Below, piece after piece: positions 42,557 through 51,224 of a DNA stretch of 64,000 nt; within the stretch, counting starts at the first letter, position 1, and every line of letters begins with the position of its first letter. Location: assembly GCF_014646215.1 (NCBI RefSeq), contig NZ_BMNA01000002.1, positions 240,864 through 304,863 of the forward strand, in the 5' to 3' direction. The notes beneath the pieces are model-generated. The model was not told where the DNA came from, searched no databases, and worked only from the letters and a program-made list of their open reading frames with translations. The DNA comes from Nakamurella endophytica (GTDB taxonomy: Bacteria; Actinomycetota; Actinomycetes; Mycobacteriales; Nakamurellaceae). Both the position numbers and the translations under genes were made by a program.

Positions 42557-43903
42557 ATGAGCGCACGGCAGCTGCACTTCAACGCCTTCGTCTGGCCCAA
42601 CGGGTACCACGAGTCCGCGTGGCGGGTGGTCGGCGACGACGGGCAGGACGTGCTGCGCCTGCCCTACTACGCCGACCTCGCGCGGCTCGCCGAGCGCGGC
42701 CTGATGGACTCCGTCTTCCTCGCCGACAACATCGCGATCGCCGAGTACCGGGTCACCCACCTGCCGCAGACCCAGTTCGACCCGATCTCCGTGCTCTCCG
42801 CACTGGCCGCTGTGACCACCCGCATCGGACTCATCGGCACGGGCTCGACCACGTACAACAAGCCGTGGGACCTCGCCCGCCGGTTCGCCACGCTCGACCA
42901 CCTCAGCGGCGGCCGCGCCGGGTGGAACATCGTCACCACCATGACGCCGCTCGCCGCGGCGAACTACGGCGAACCGCCGCTGCCGCAGCACGCCGACCGG
43001 TACGCCCGCGCGCACGAGTTCGTCGATGTCGCCATCCGGGCCTGGGACAGCTGGGACGACGACGCCGTGATCGCCGATCGCGCCCGCGGCGTCTGGGGTG
43101 ACCGGAGCAAGCTGCACGCCCCGCACTTCCACGGCCGCCACTACGACGTCGAGGGCATCCTGCCGTTCCCGCGCTCACCCCAGGGCCGCCCGGTCCTGGT
43201 GCAGGCCGGGCAGTCGGCCGACGGCATCGCGCTGGCGGCGCGCTACGCGGAGCTGGTGTTCTCGGGTCCGCCGTCCATCGAGGCCGCCGCCGCATTCCGG
43301 CGCCGGCTCGACGAGCAGGTGGTCGCCGCCGGCCGCGATCCGGCCCACGTCACCCTGCTGCCGGCGCTGATGATCACGCTGGGCGGCACGGAGGCCGAGG
43401 CCCGGGCCCGGGCGGGACGGCTGGAGGAGCTGGCCAGTGCGGACTTCCGGTGGCAGAACGCCCTGTACACGGCCGGTCTCGACCCGGACGCCTTCGACCC
43501 GGACGCGCCGTTGCCGGCGAGCCTGTGGGCGGACCCCTCGACGGTCTCGGAGCGGGCGCGGCAGTTGTTCGCCGCGGCGCAGGCTCGGCCGCAGGTGCCG
43601 CTGCGGGAGGTCGCGCAGCAGGTCACCGGCGGCGCCGGACAGATGCACTTCGTCGGCACCCCGGAGCAGCTCGCCGACCATGTCCTGGCGTGGCAGGACG
43701 CCGGCGCCAGTGACGGTTTCACCCTCATGGGCTCGACGCTGCCGTACGAGCTGACCGCCTTCGTGGACCATGTCGTCCCCTTGCTGCAGCGCCGCGGCCG
43801 GTACCGCACCGAGTACACCGGCGCCACCCTGCGCGAGCACCTGGGCCTGCCGCGGCCGAGAGCAGGTGCGATGGACCCCGACGATCCATCGACGGCCGAC
43901 TGA
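42557..43903 (+). CDS. LLM class flavin-dependent monooxygenase, NtaA/SnaA/DszA type
   Basis: A 448-residue monooxygenase: L-H-F-N-A-F-V-W-P-N-G-Y-H at the N-terminus, D-S-V-F-L-A-D-N, T-Y-N-K-P-W-D-L-A-R-R-F-A-T-L-D-H-L-S-G-G-R-A-G-W-N-I-V-T and P-V-L-V-Q-A-G-Q-S, all typical of the FMNH2-dependent NtaA/DszA family. It oxidises a sulphur-, nitrogen- or carbon-containing small molecule. The flavin reductase partner is not in the window. The ATG at 42557 lies 7 nt after CAGAGT. It follows lysX by 124 nt on the same strand. Confidence 0.9.
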   Translation: MSARQLHFNAFVWPNGYHESAWRVVGDDGQDVLRLPYYADLARLAERGLMDSVFLADNIAIAEYRVTHLPQTQFDPISVLSALAAVTTRIGLIGTGSTTYNKPWDLARRFATLDHLSGGRAGWNIVTTMTPLAAANYGEPPLPQHADRYARAHEFVDVAIRAWDSWDDDAVIADRARGVWGDRSKLHAPHFHGRHYDVEGILPFPRSPQGRPVLVQAGQSADGIALAARYAELVFSGPPSIEAAAAFRRRLDEQVVAAGRDPAHVTLLPALMITLGGTEAEARARAGRLEELASADFRWQNALYTAGLDPDAFDPDAPLPASLWADPSTVSERARQLFAAAQARPQVPLREVAQQVTGGAGQMHFVGTPEQLADHVLAWQDAGASDGFTLMGSTLPYELTAFVDHVVPLLQRRGRYRTEYTGATLREHLGLPRPRAGAMDPDDPSTAD

Positions 43904-44003
43904 CCGCCCGACCACGGTTCCGCGAGTCCGGGTCGGGCGCCTGCGCGCGACGCCCGGGCAACGTCTTCACAGACGCCCGTCCACCGGCGCGGTCGCCGGC
44001 CGG

Positions 44004-44948
44004 TCAGCCGGCGTCGGGAACCACGACCACCTTGCCGGACACCGTGCCGGCGGCGGCCCGGGCGTGCAGCTCCGGCAACTGCGCCAGCGGCAGGCGTTCG
44101 GCCACGTCGACCCGCAGCTGGCCGGTGTCCACCATGGCGACGAGCTCGGCAAGCTGCGCGGCGTCGCTGCGCACGAACAGGTCGACACCTCGCACGCCGC
44201 GACGCTCGTCGGACGCGGCCGGCATCCACACCGTCGTGTTGACGAGGACGCCGCCGTCCCGCACCAGGCCGACCAGGGCCGAGAGCACCGCCGGGTCGAC
44301 GGGCGCCAGGTTCAGGACGACGTCGAACGGCCCGGCGACGGCCGAGACCGTGTCGGCCGTGAGGTGGCCCACCACCTCGTCGGCGCCGGCGGACTCCAGC
44401 CGGTCGCGGCTGCGCGAACCGGCGACGGCGACCACGTGGGCGCCCGCGGCCTTGGCCAGCTGCACGGCGTACCCACCGACCGCTCCCCCGGCGCCGTTGA
44501 CGAGCACCCGCTGGCCGGCGACCAGCCCGCCGTGGTCGAACAGTGCCTGGTCAGCGGTCAGGCCGACGAGCGGCAGCGCCGCGGCGTCGGCCAGCGGGAT
44601 GGTGGTCGGAGCCGCCGTCAGGACGTCGGCCGGCGCGACGACGTACTCCGCGGACGCGCCGTCCGTGACCATGGGCAGGAATCCGACGACCGCGTCACCG
44701 ACGGCCAGGCCGGTCACCTCCGGCCCGAGCGCGTCGACAGTGCCGGCGACGTCGATGCCCGGCGTGTGCGGCAGCGCCACCGGGATCGGGCCCTGCATGC
44801 CGCCGGCGCGGATGCTCGCGTCGACCGGGTTGAACGATGTGCCCGCGACCCGGATCCGGACCTGACCTGCGGCGGGGACGGGTTGCTCGACGTCCTCGTG
44901 CCGCAGCACCTGGGGATCGCCGTACTGGTGGAAACGCACTGCCTTCAT
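44004..44948 (-). CDS. zinc-free medium-chain oxidoreductase (quinone oxidoreductase-like)
   Basis: A 314-residue MDR enzyme: M-K-A-V-R-F-H-Q-Y-G at the start, N-P-V-D-A-S-I-R near 40, G-I-D-V-A-G-T-V, and the NADP loop V-N-G-A-G-G-A-V-G-G. Zinc ligands are absent, as in quinone reductases and enoyl reductases. Likely reduces quinones or enones with NADPH. It is divergent from a MarR regulator across a 94-nt gap holding two identical-armed palindromes, so it should be induced by the MarR ligand. Confidence 0.9.
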   Translation of the reverse strand: MKAVRFHQYGDPQVLRHEDVEQPVPAAGQVRIRVAGTSFNPVDASIRAGGMQGPIPVALPHTPGIDVAGTVDALGPEVTGLAVGDAVVGFLPMVTDGASAEYVVAPADVLTAAPTTIPLADAAALPLVGLTADQALFDHGGLVAGQRVLVNGAGGAVGGYAVQLAKAAGAHVVAVAGSRSRDRLESAGADEVVGHLTADTVSAVAGPFDVVLNLAPVDPAVLSALVGLVRDGGVLVNTTVWMPAASDERRGVRGVDLFVRSDAAQLAELVAMVDTGQLRVDVAERLPLAQLPELHARAAAGTVSGKVVVVPDAG

Positions 44949-44972
44949 GATCCTGCTCGCTCTCGTGTCGTT

Positions 44973-44992
44973 GTGCTTCGAACTTGAAGCAC
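44973..44992. promoter_or_regulatory. operator 1 of the MarR/quinone-reductase pair
   Basis: GTGCTTC-GAACTT-GAAGCAC, a perfect 7-bp inverted repeat. It lies 25 nt upstream of the reductase ATG at 44948 and shares the TGCTTC-N6-GAAGCA core with operator 2. Confidence 0.85.
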
Positions 44993-45010
44993 TAGGGACG
45001 ACAGTAGCAG

Positions 45011-45036
45011 TGCTTCAAATCCGAAGCAAGTAGACT
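45011..45036. promoter_or_regulatory. operator 2 and -10 box of the MarR gene
   Basis: TGCTTC-AAATCC-GAAGCA (45011-45028), then TAGACT (45031-45036) as -10, 6 nt before the ATG at 45043. The operator overlaps the promoter of marR, so binding blocks it. The mRNA should be leaderless. Confidence 0.8.
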
Positions 45037-45042
45037 CGGTGC

Positions 45043-45549
45043 ATGTCGGATCCCGCACCCAGGCTCGACCCGGTCCAGCTCGGCGCCTACTTCGCACTGA
45101 TCGAGGTGGCCGGCCTGCTCCGGCACGCGGTCGAGCAGCAGTTGCGCGAGGCGGGCAATCTCAGTTACGTGCAGTTCCAGTTGCTGGCACGCCTGGGCCT
45201 CGACGCACCGGACGGCAGTGCCCGGATGACCGACCTGGCCGACGGCGTCGTCTACAGCCGGAGCGGGCTGACCTATCAGGCCGGGCTACTGGAGGAGGCC
45301 GGCCTGGTGGTGCGCGCGCCCGCGGCGGACGACGAACGCGGCGTCACGGTCACCATCACCGACGCCGGTCGCGCGCTGCTCGAGCAGGTGCTGCCGGGCC
45401 ACATCGAGGTGGTGAACAGCCTCTTGCTGCAACCGCTCTCGCCCAACGACGTCGAGACGCTCGCCCGGTTGCTGACGCCCGTGCGCGACCACATGCGCTC
45501 CGCCCCGCCGCGGTCGGCGGCGCCGCGCCGCCGGCGGGGCCGCTCCTGA
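45043..45549 (+). CDS. MarR family transcriptional regulator
   Basis: A 168-residue winged-helix repressor (Q-F-Q-L-L-A-R-L-G, M-T-D-L-A-D-G-V-V-Y-S-R-S-G-L-T-Y-Q, wing A-A-D-D-E-R-G-V). The last 20 residues are Arg-rich. Divergent from the oxidoreductase gene with two operators between, a classic redox/aromatic-sensing arrangement. A hairpin with arms CACCCCG/CGGGGTG (45573-45620) between this gene and the convergent GAF-ANTAR gene may stop transcription. Confidence 0.88.
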   Translation: MSDPAPRLDPVQLGAYFALIEVAGLLRHAVEQQLREAGNLSYVQFQLLARLGLDAPDGSARMTDLADGVVYSRSGLTYQAGLLEEAGLVVRAPAADDERGVTVTITDAGRALLEQVLPGHIEVVNSLLLQPLSPNDVETLARLLTPVRDHMRSAPPRSAAPRRRRGRS

Positions 45550-45643
45550 GATCCCACCTCGGGATGAGCGGACACCCCGAGAACGCCGCCCGCCCCCGGC
45601 GTCTCGCCGCTCCCGGGGTGGACGGCCCGCGGCCGTGGGTGGA

Positions 45644-46420
45644 TCACCCGGCTCCGGGTGCCAGCTCCTCCGGGCGGATGCGGTGGTGCACCAGGTCGTC
45701 GGCGACCTGGTCGACCGTCCGGTCGGTGACGAAGGCGTGTGCCCGGAGCACGGCCACCGCATCCGACAGGGTCAGCTGGAGCGCGACGGTGAGGATCCCG
45801 GCCGCGACGGGAACCTGCGACCGCCAGATCGCGGCCGGTCCGTGCAGCCACATCGGACCGGCGACTCCGACTTCGTGGCCGGTGCCGACACCCTCGCCGG
45901 CCGGGTCACCGTTGCGCCGCGGATCGGTGAGTTCCCGGGCCAGCGCAGCGCTGATCCGGCTGGCCACGACCGCAGCTCCGTCCTGCAACGTCGAGGTCAG
46001 GTCGCTGTCGGCCGTCAGGTAGCAGTCCACCGCACCGATGGAGACCAGGGGCCACTCCAGCGGCAAGGACAGCACCGCCAGGAACGGCGTGCGCTCGAAC
46101 AGCAACGACGCGAACACCGGCCACTCGCTGTGCAGCCGGGCCGAGGTCGCAGCCACCGCGGAACCCGCCCGGTGGGCCGAGAGACACGGGCCGGCGCCGG
46201 CCGTGAACTGCAGCCGCTCCGCGGCGGCGGAGATGTCGTCGCTGGCACCCACCGGGACCTTCACGTCGGGATCCCCCAGCGCGCTGATCCCGGCCCCCGC
46301 GACGGGCAGCACGCGTGCCGTCGCCCACGCCAGCCGGCTGGCCAGCATGGCCGGGTCACCCAGACCCGGCCGCCCGGCCCCCTCCTGCACCGCATCCTCG
46401 AAACGCTGCACCAGTGACAC
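45644..46420 (-). CDS. GAF and ANTAR domain RNA-binding antiterminator
   Basis: A 258-residue protein. The GAF domain (about 30-170) contains A-G-P-C-L-S-A-H, a typical ANTAR-linked GAF signature, and the C-terminal ANTAR helices (about 195-250) contain L-S-D-A-V-A-V-L-R-A-H-A-F and V-D-Q-V-A-D-D-L-V. ANTAR proteins bind paired hairpins in mRNA leaders to prevent termination. The target is not evident in this window. GTG start at 46420 with GGAGGGA upstream. It stands alone and convergent with marR. Confidence 0.85.
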   Translation of the reverse strand: MSLVQRFEDAVQEGAGRPGLGDPAMLASRLAWATARVLPVAGAGISALGDPDVKVPVGASDDISAAAERLQFTAGAGPCLSAHRAGSAVAATSARLHSEWPVFASLLFERTPFLAVLSLPLEWPLVSIGAVDCYLTADSDLTSTLQDGAAVVASRISAALARELTDPRRNGDPAGEGVGTGHEVGVAGPMWLHGPAAIWRSQVPVAAGILTVALQLTLSDAVAVLRAHAFVTDRTVDQVADDLVHHRIRPEELAPGAG

Positions 46421-46632
46421 CGCACGGTCCCTCCGCGTCCGGCCGCACCGGCCGGGACGACCCGGGGCTCGGCGCGGCGGTGCAGGCTGGCGTTGTCGAA
46501 CCCGCCGCGCCAGTGTCCACCCCGGCCGGCGCGGAGATCACACCCGGGTCGGTCGGCGGCGCGCCGCGCCGCGCGCCGGTGCCCGACGCCGTCCGGACGG
46601 ACGGCACCGCCGACGCCGGTCGAGGCCCGGTA

Positions 46633-48405
46633 TCAGCCGCGGTGCAGCACCGGCAGCAGCAGTCGCGAGGACGAACGGACGACGGTGTGACTCGCACCGC
46701 CGACCGGGGCGTGGGTGAAGCCCAGGATCGTCGGGCCGTCCTCGCCGCGGTCGTCGTGCGTCAGCACCAGGCGCAGGCGGTGGCCGGCGGCGACCCGGTA
46801 GGCGGTCGGGACGATCGGGATGCGGTACGAGACCGGTTCGCCGGCCGGCACCGGAAGTGCCCGGCGGCAGGGCAGCTCCGGTGCGCCGTCGACGCTGCCG
46901 GCCTCGTCGACCTCCCGGAGCTCGGCCGACAGCCAGCCGGCGGTGACGGGCACCATGGCTCCGTCCGGTCCGACGTCCTGCAGGACGGCGATGAACGCCA
47001 GGTCGCCCCCGCTGGTGGTCGCGTCGAGCCGGAGCTCGACGTCGCCGACCACGTCCAGCGGTTCGATCAGCGTCGGGGTCTGCCAGGACAGCCGGTCCGG
47101 CAACGGCGACGGGCCAAGGGTGGCGGGCCGGGCGGACAACTCGTCGGACGGCAGGTGCAGCAGCTCGCGCACCCCGGGGTCGCCCTCGTCCGTCGCCAGC
47201 GTGCCGTCGGCCCGCAGGGCCAGGGGGCGGAGCTCGCTGTCCGCGGGCGGCCAGGTGTCGGCCGTGCGCCACTGGTCCGTGCCGACCACCTGGTAGCGGA
47301 TGGGCGGGCCGTCCAGGATCCCGGTGTCGACGCCCTTGAGCCACTGGTCGTACCAGGCCAGGGCTTCCACGTGCAGGCTCTCCCAGGGCCAGGACAGCCC
47401 GCCGGGCGGCAGCAGCGACATCCGGACGTGCGCGTTGTCCCGCAGGGCCTTCCACACCTTGAAGGTGCTCGGCAGGTGCAGCGGCACGTTCTCCAGGTCG
47501 CAGCCCAGGTACACCGGGATGTCGATGTCCCGCAGCCGCTCGGTGAGATCGCGCTCGTCCCAGAAGCCGTCGCGGACGCGGTGCTCGACGGTGGCTTCCT
47601 GCCAGAGCCGGCCGAACGGCTCGGCCGGTGCCTGCGCGTGGATCAGCCTGCGCAGCACGGCGACCGCTGCTTCGCCGTTCACGTGCGCCATCCGCCGGTG
47701 CACCGGCGCGGTGTTCAGGACGTGCCGCACGAGGTCGACCCGGTGCGTCTGCCAGAACTCCCCCGGCCGGTGCGCGAGGACACCCACGGCCGGCAGCCAC
47801 GCCGAGATGAAGTGGGCGTTGAGCAGGCCGTGGTGCCGGACCGCCTCGTACAGGTCGTGTGTCGTCGCGACCGGGAAGACCGCGGCCAGGTGCGGCGGTC
47901 TCTCGACCGCCGCGGCCAGCTGCGCCATCGCGAAGTAGCTGATGCCGAGCATCCCGACGCGGCCGTCGCACCACGGCTGGGCGGCGATCCACTCCACGGT
48001 GTCGAACAGGTCCTGGCGTTCCTGCTCGTCCAGCAGGCTCCAGGTGCCCTCGGAGCCGCTGGTGCCGCGGGCGTTGGCGATCACCTGCGCGTACCCGCGG
48101 GGCACGAAGAAGTCGGTGGCGCCGGACTCGATGAACCCCAGGGGCGCACCCAGGTCCTGGATCTGGCGCGGGTAGCAGCTGAACGACAACAGCGCCGGGA
48201 ATCGGCCGTCGCCGTCGGGCCGGTACACGTCGGCGCGCAACCGCGTGCCGTCGCGCAGCGGTACCGGGACGTCGTCGGTGCGTTGCACCGACCACTCCGG
48301 CCGGCTGAGCCCCCGGTACTCCCGCCCGGTCGTCTGCAGGCGGTTCAGGTGCCGCTGTCCGGGCTCCGTCCCGGCCACCCGCGTCCGGTGCTGCCTGCTG
48401 TGCAT
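46633..48405 (-). CDS. CocE/NonD-type (X-Pro dipeptidyl-peptidase S15-like) hydrolase
   Basis: A 590-residue soluble serine hydrolase. An N-terminal alpha/beta domain holds R-D-G-T-R-L-R-A-D-V-Y near 51 and the nucleophile elbow G-I-S-Y-F-A with Ser156. A C-terminal jelly-roll (from about 380) carries R-L-D-A-T-T-S and G-H-R-L-R-L-V. Such enzymes cleave acyl esters, cocaine, or Xaa-Pro and glutaryl amides. The usual G-x-S-Y-x-G ends in Ala-Met here. GGGAGCGG precedes the ATG. A second member is at 57779-59515, only distantly similar. Confidence 0.88.
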   Translation of the reverse strand: MHSRQHRTRVAGTEPGQRHLNRLQTTGREYRGLSRPEWSVQRTDDVPVPLRDGTRLRADVYRPDGDGRFPALLSFSCYPRQIQDLGAPLGFIESGATDFFVPRGYAQVIANARGTSGSEGTWSLLDEQERQDLFDTVEWIAAQPWCDGRVGMLGISYFAMAQLAAAVERPPHLAAVFPVATTHDLYEAVRHHGLLNAHFISAWLPAVGVLAHRPGEFWQTHRVDLVRHVLNTAPVHRRMAHVNGEAAVAVLRRLIHAQAPAEPFGRLWQEATVEHRVRDGFWDERDLTERLRDIDIPVYLGCDLENVPLHLPSTFKVWKALRDNAHVRMSLLPPGGLSWPWESLHVEALAWYDQWLKGVDTGILDGPPIRYQVVGTDQWRTADTWPPADSELRPLALRADGTLATDEGDPGVRELLHLPSDELSARPATLGPSPLPDRLSWQTPTLIEPLDVVGDVELRLDATTSGGDLAFIAVLQDVGPDGAMVPVTAGWLSAELREVDEAGSVDGAPELPCRRALPVPAGEPVSYRIPIVPTAYRVAAGHRLRLVLTHDDRGEDGPTILGFTHAPVGGASHTVVRSSSRLLLPVLHRG

Positions 48406-48508
48406 GTCCGCTCCCGTCCTGAACCCGTCCGTCGCGACCAGCGTGGACTACGCGGGCTCGGTCCCGACTGCACGAAACCACCAGGGCCTGGCGGAACCGG
48501 CTCCCGAC

Positions 48509-49354
48509 CTACGCGCCGGCAAAGCGCTCGGTGCCCAGCACGCTGAGCAGGGCCAGCTTGCCGGCGTCCTCGGTGTGCGGCGCGGCGGTCAGCACCAGCA
48601 GGATCTGCGACTCGTCCTCGGTGAACAGAGCCTGGCAATCCACCTCGATGGGACCGAGCTCGGGATGCACCAGGACCTTGTGGTCCTCGAAGCGGCGACC
48701 CACCTCCTGGGCTTCCCACAGCCGCACGAACTCCGGGCTGCGGCGGGAGAGCTCGCGGACCAGCTCCCCGGCCGCCGACCGCGGACCCATCGCCCCGTAG
48801 GCCGCGCGCAGGGACGCCACCTGGGCGCGGCTCTGCCGATCGCGGTCCTGCTCCGGGTAGAGCCCGCGTTCCCCGTCGGGGTCGACGAACCAGCGGTAGA
48901 TGCCGCTGCGCATCAGCCCCGTCCACCGGCCGGCGTCCCCGAACAGCGCGCGGGCCGGGACGTTCTGCACCAGGGCCTCGCCGAGTGCGGAGAGGATCAT
49001 CGCCGGCGTGTCGGTGAGCCGGTCGAGTACCCGCAGCAGCCCGGGCGCGACGTGGCCGGGCCGCCCGGTCCGGTCCGGTGCGCTGTGCCCGGCGACCCGG
49101 AACAGGTAGTCGCGCTCCTCGGCCGTCAGCCGGAGCGCCCGGGCCAGCGACGCGAGCATCTGCGTGCTGGGCTGCGGGCCGCGGCGCTGCTCCAGGCGCG
49201 TGTAGTAGTCCGTGGACATGGCGGCCAGCTGGGCCACCTCCTCCCGGCGCAGCCCGGCGGCGCGCCGGCGCGGCCCGGCGCCGAGCCCGACGTCGCCGGG
49301 TTGCAGTCCGTTCCGGCGGTGCACCAGGAAGTCGGCGAGGGCGTCGCGATCCAC
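48509..49354 (-). CDS. XRE-family regulator with MmyB-like domain (second copy)
   Basis: A 281-residue paralogue of the regulator at 17378. The HTH has R-R-E-E-V-A-Q-L-A-A-M-S-T-D-Y-Y-T-R-L-E-Q-R-R-G. The MmyB domain has N-V-P-A-R-A-L-F-G-D and ends with L-G-P-I-E-V-D-C-Q-A-L-F, then L-V-L-T-A-A-P-H-T-E-D. Divergent from an SDR gene 102 nt away, as in the first pair. GTG start at 49354, 6 nt after GACACT on its strand, with no ribosome site. Confidence 0.88.
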   Translation of the reverse strand: MDRDALADFLVHRRNGLQPGDVGLGAGPRRRAAGLRREEVAQLAAMSTDYYTRLEQRRGPQPSTQMLASLARALRLTAEERDYLFRVAGHSAPDRTGRPGHVAPGLLRVLDRLTDTPAMILSALGEALVQNVPARALFGDAGRWTGLMRSGIYRWFVDPDGERGLYPEQDRDRQSRAQVASLRAAYGAMGPRSAAGELVRELSRRSPEFVRLWEAQEVGRRFEDHKVLVHPELGPIEVDCQALFTEDESQILLVLTAAPHTEDAGKLALLSVLGTERFAGA

Positions 49355-49456
49355 CGCTGCAGTGTCCCCTCGCGGCGCCGGCGCCATCCAGGGATCGCCG
49401 ATCCCCCGACCACGGCGGCCTGGATGGCGTCCGCGCAGGTCGACAGACTCGGCGCC

Positions 49457-50227
49457 ATGCACACCACCGGCAACACCGTCTTCATCCCCGGCGCGACCAG
49501 CGGCATCGGCCTCGCGCTCGCCCTCCGCCTGCAGGCGGAGGGCAACACCGTCATCGTCGGCGGGCGGCGCACCGAGCTGCTCGAGCGGATCACCGCCGAG
49601 CACCCCGGCATCCACGTCGTGCGGATCGACACCACCGACCCGGACAGCATCCGGACGGCCGCGCAGCAGGTGCTCGCCGAGCACCCGGACCTCGATGTGC
49701 TGGTGCCGATGGCGGGCATCATGCGGATCGAGGACTGGACCTCCCCGGACGGCTTCCTGGCGTCGGCCGAGGAGACCGTCAACACCAACCTCCTCGGGCC
49801 GATCCGCCTCATCGCCGCCTTCATCGAGCACCTGCGGACCCGCCCGGACGCCACCATCATGACGGTGTCGTCGGGGCTGGCCTTCGCGCCGCTGCGGGTC
49901 ACGCCGAGCTACAACGCCACCAAGGCCGCCATCCACATGCTCAGCGAGTCCCTGCGCCTGCAGCTGGCCGGTACCGGCGTGCGCGTCGTGGAGCTCGAAC
50001 CACCGTCGGTCCGCACCGATCTGCTGCCCGGCCAGCGCGACAGCCAGTCCGCGATGCCGCTGCAGGCGTTCGTCGACGAGGTCTTCGACATCATCGCGAC
50101 GCGACCGGATGTCACCGAGATCCAGGTGGAGAACGTCAAGTTCCTGCGCTACGGCGAGGCCAGGGGCGACTACGACGACGTCGTCGCCACGCTGAACAGC
50201 CTGGACCCGCACGGCGCCGCGAGCTGA
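49457..50227 (+). CDS. short-chain dehydrogenase/reductase (second XRE-paired copy, DltE-like)
   Basis: A 256-residue SDR: P-G-A-T-S-G-I-G near 10, V-P-M-A-G-I near 90, catalytic Ser in T-V-S-S-G-L, and Y-N-A-T-K (Tyr/Lys). Similar to the oxidoreductases annotated DltE/YvaG; the true substrate is unknown. Divergent from the MmyB-type regulator and presumably controlled by it. The ATG at 49457 lies 7 nt after CAGACT, predicting a leaderless mRNA. Confidence 0.88.
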   Translation: MHTTGNTVFIPGATSGIGLALALRLQAEGNTVIVGGRRTELLERITAEHPGIHVVRIDTTDPDSIRTAAQQVLAEHPDLDVLVPMAGIMRIEDWTSPDGFLASAEETVNTNLLGPIRLIAAFIEHLRTRPDATIMTVSSGLAFAPLRVTPSYNATKAAIHMLSESLRLQLAGTGVRVVELEPPSVRTDLLPGQRDSQSAMPLQAFVDEVFDIIATRPDVTEIQVENVKFLRYGEARGDYDDVVATLNSLDPHGAAS

Positions 50228-50293
50228 CCACTGCCGGCTCGGTGTCGGCTCGGTGCCGGCGTCCGAGCCGGGCAGCGCGGCAGGGCAGCAGGC

Positions 50294-51109
50294 TCAGCCG
50301 ACGCGCGCGGTGAACAGCAGGTACTCCCAGTCCATCGCCCCGTCGGCCCGCTGGTGGCGGCGCGCGAGGTCGACCAGTGCGGTGTCCAGCTCGGCTGTCC
50401 GGGCCGGGTCGTCCGCGACCGCGCGGTACGCGGAGATGGTCGGCCCGTAGGTGCGCGCGAAGAAGTCCCGGAACGCGGGGCCGTCGGCGAACCGGCGCAC
50501 CGGCAGCAGCCGCTTCTCGGCGGACACGTCGGTGACCCGGTCGCCGAACAGGGCCCGCACGTGGACCGGATCGCCCCAGAGCGGGCCCGGGGACGCGCCG
50601 GCCGGCGGCGGCGGCAGGAACTGCTTCATCGTCGAGAACAGCTGCCCGATGAAGCCCGTCGGCGTCCAGTTGACCAGCGCGATGGTCCCGCCGGGGCGGG
50701 TGACGCGCACCAGCTCGTCCGCCACCGGCTGGTGAAACGGGGCGAACATCACCCCGACACAGGACAGCACGGTGTCGAAGGCGTCGTCGGGGTACGGCAG
50801 GCGCTCGGCGTCGGCCTCAGCCCAGTCGACCGGCAGTCCTCGCTCGGTGCTGCGCCGGCGGCCGATGGCGACCAGCTCGGGGCACAGGTCGCTGGCAGTC
50901 ACCGCGGCGCCCGTGGCGGCCGCCGGCAGGCTGGCGTTCCCGGAGCCGGCGGCGACGTCCAGGACGCGCTGGCCGGCGGCGGCCCCGGCCGCGGCGACGA
51001 GAGTGGTCCCCAGCTCCGGGATCACCTCCGTCGCCAAGGCGTCGTAGTCGCCCATCGCCCACATCGCGCGGTGCTTGAGCTTGATCGGATCCAGTGCAGT
51101 GGTGGTCAT
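50294..51109 (-). CDS. class I SAM-dependent methyltransferase
   Basis: A 271-residue methyltransferase of the UbiE/Methyltransf_25 kind: motif I V-L-D-V-A-A-G-S-G-N near 50, D-A-E-R-L-P-Y-P-D-D-A-F-D near 108, L-V-R-V-T-R-P-G-G near 140. Acts on a small molecule. GGAGGACCGAG precedes the ATG at 51109; a longer frame upstream has no similarity. It follows the hydrolase-LuxR gene on the same strand after 115 nt, and may be co-transcribed with it. Confidence 0.88.
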   Translation of the reverse strand: MTTTALDPIKLKHRAMWAMGDYDALATEVIPELGTTLVAAAGAAAGQRVLDVAAGSGNASLPAAATGAAVTASDLCPELVAIGRRRSTERGLPVDWAEADAERLPYPDDAFDTVLSCVGVMFAPFHQPVADELVRVTRPGGTIALVNWTPTGFIGQLFSTMKQFLPPPPAGASPGPLWGDPVHVRALFGDRVTDVSAEKRLLPVRRFADGPAFRDFFARTYGPTISAYRAVADDPARTAELDTALVDLARRHQRADGAMDWEYLLFTARVG

Positions 51110-51224
51110 CTCGGTCCTCCCGGGTCGACGTGCGGTGGTGGTACCGACGCTAGGGAGCACAGGCGGCGGGCCGCGTCCGGTCCACCGCGTAACCGCGGGA
51201 CGGCCGGTGGCGGCCGGCGCGTAG

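Noticed and set aside
39097..42600. A 1,167-codon open frame on the minus strand opposite lysX
   Set aside because: It is a GC-driven shadow: low-complexity Arg/Gly/His/Asp composition, no family motif, and entirely antisense to a well-supported gene.
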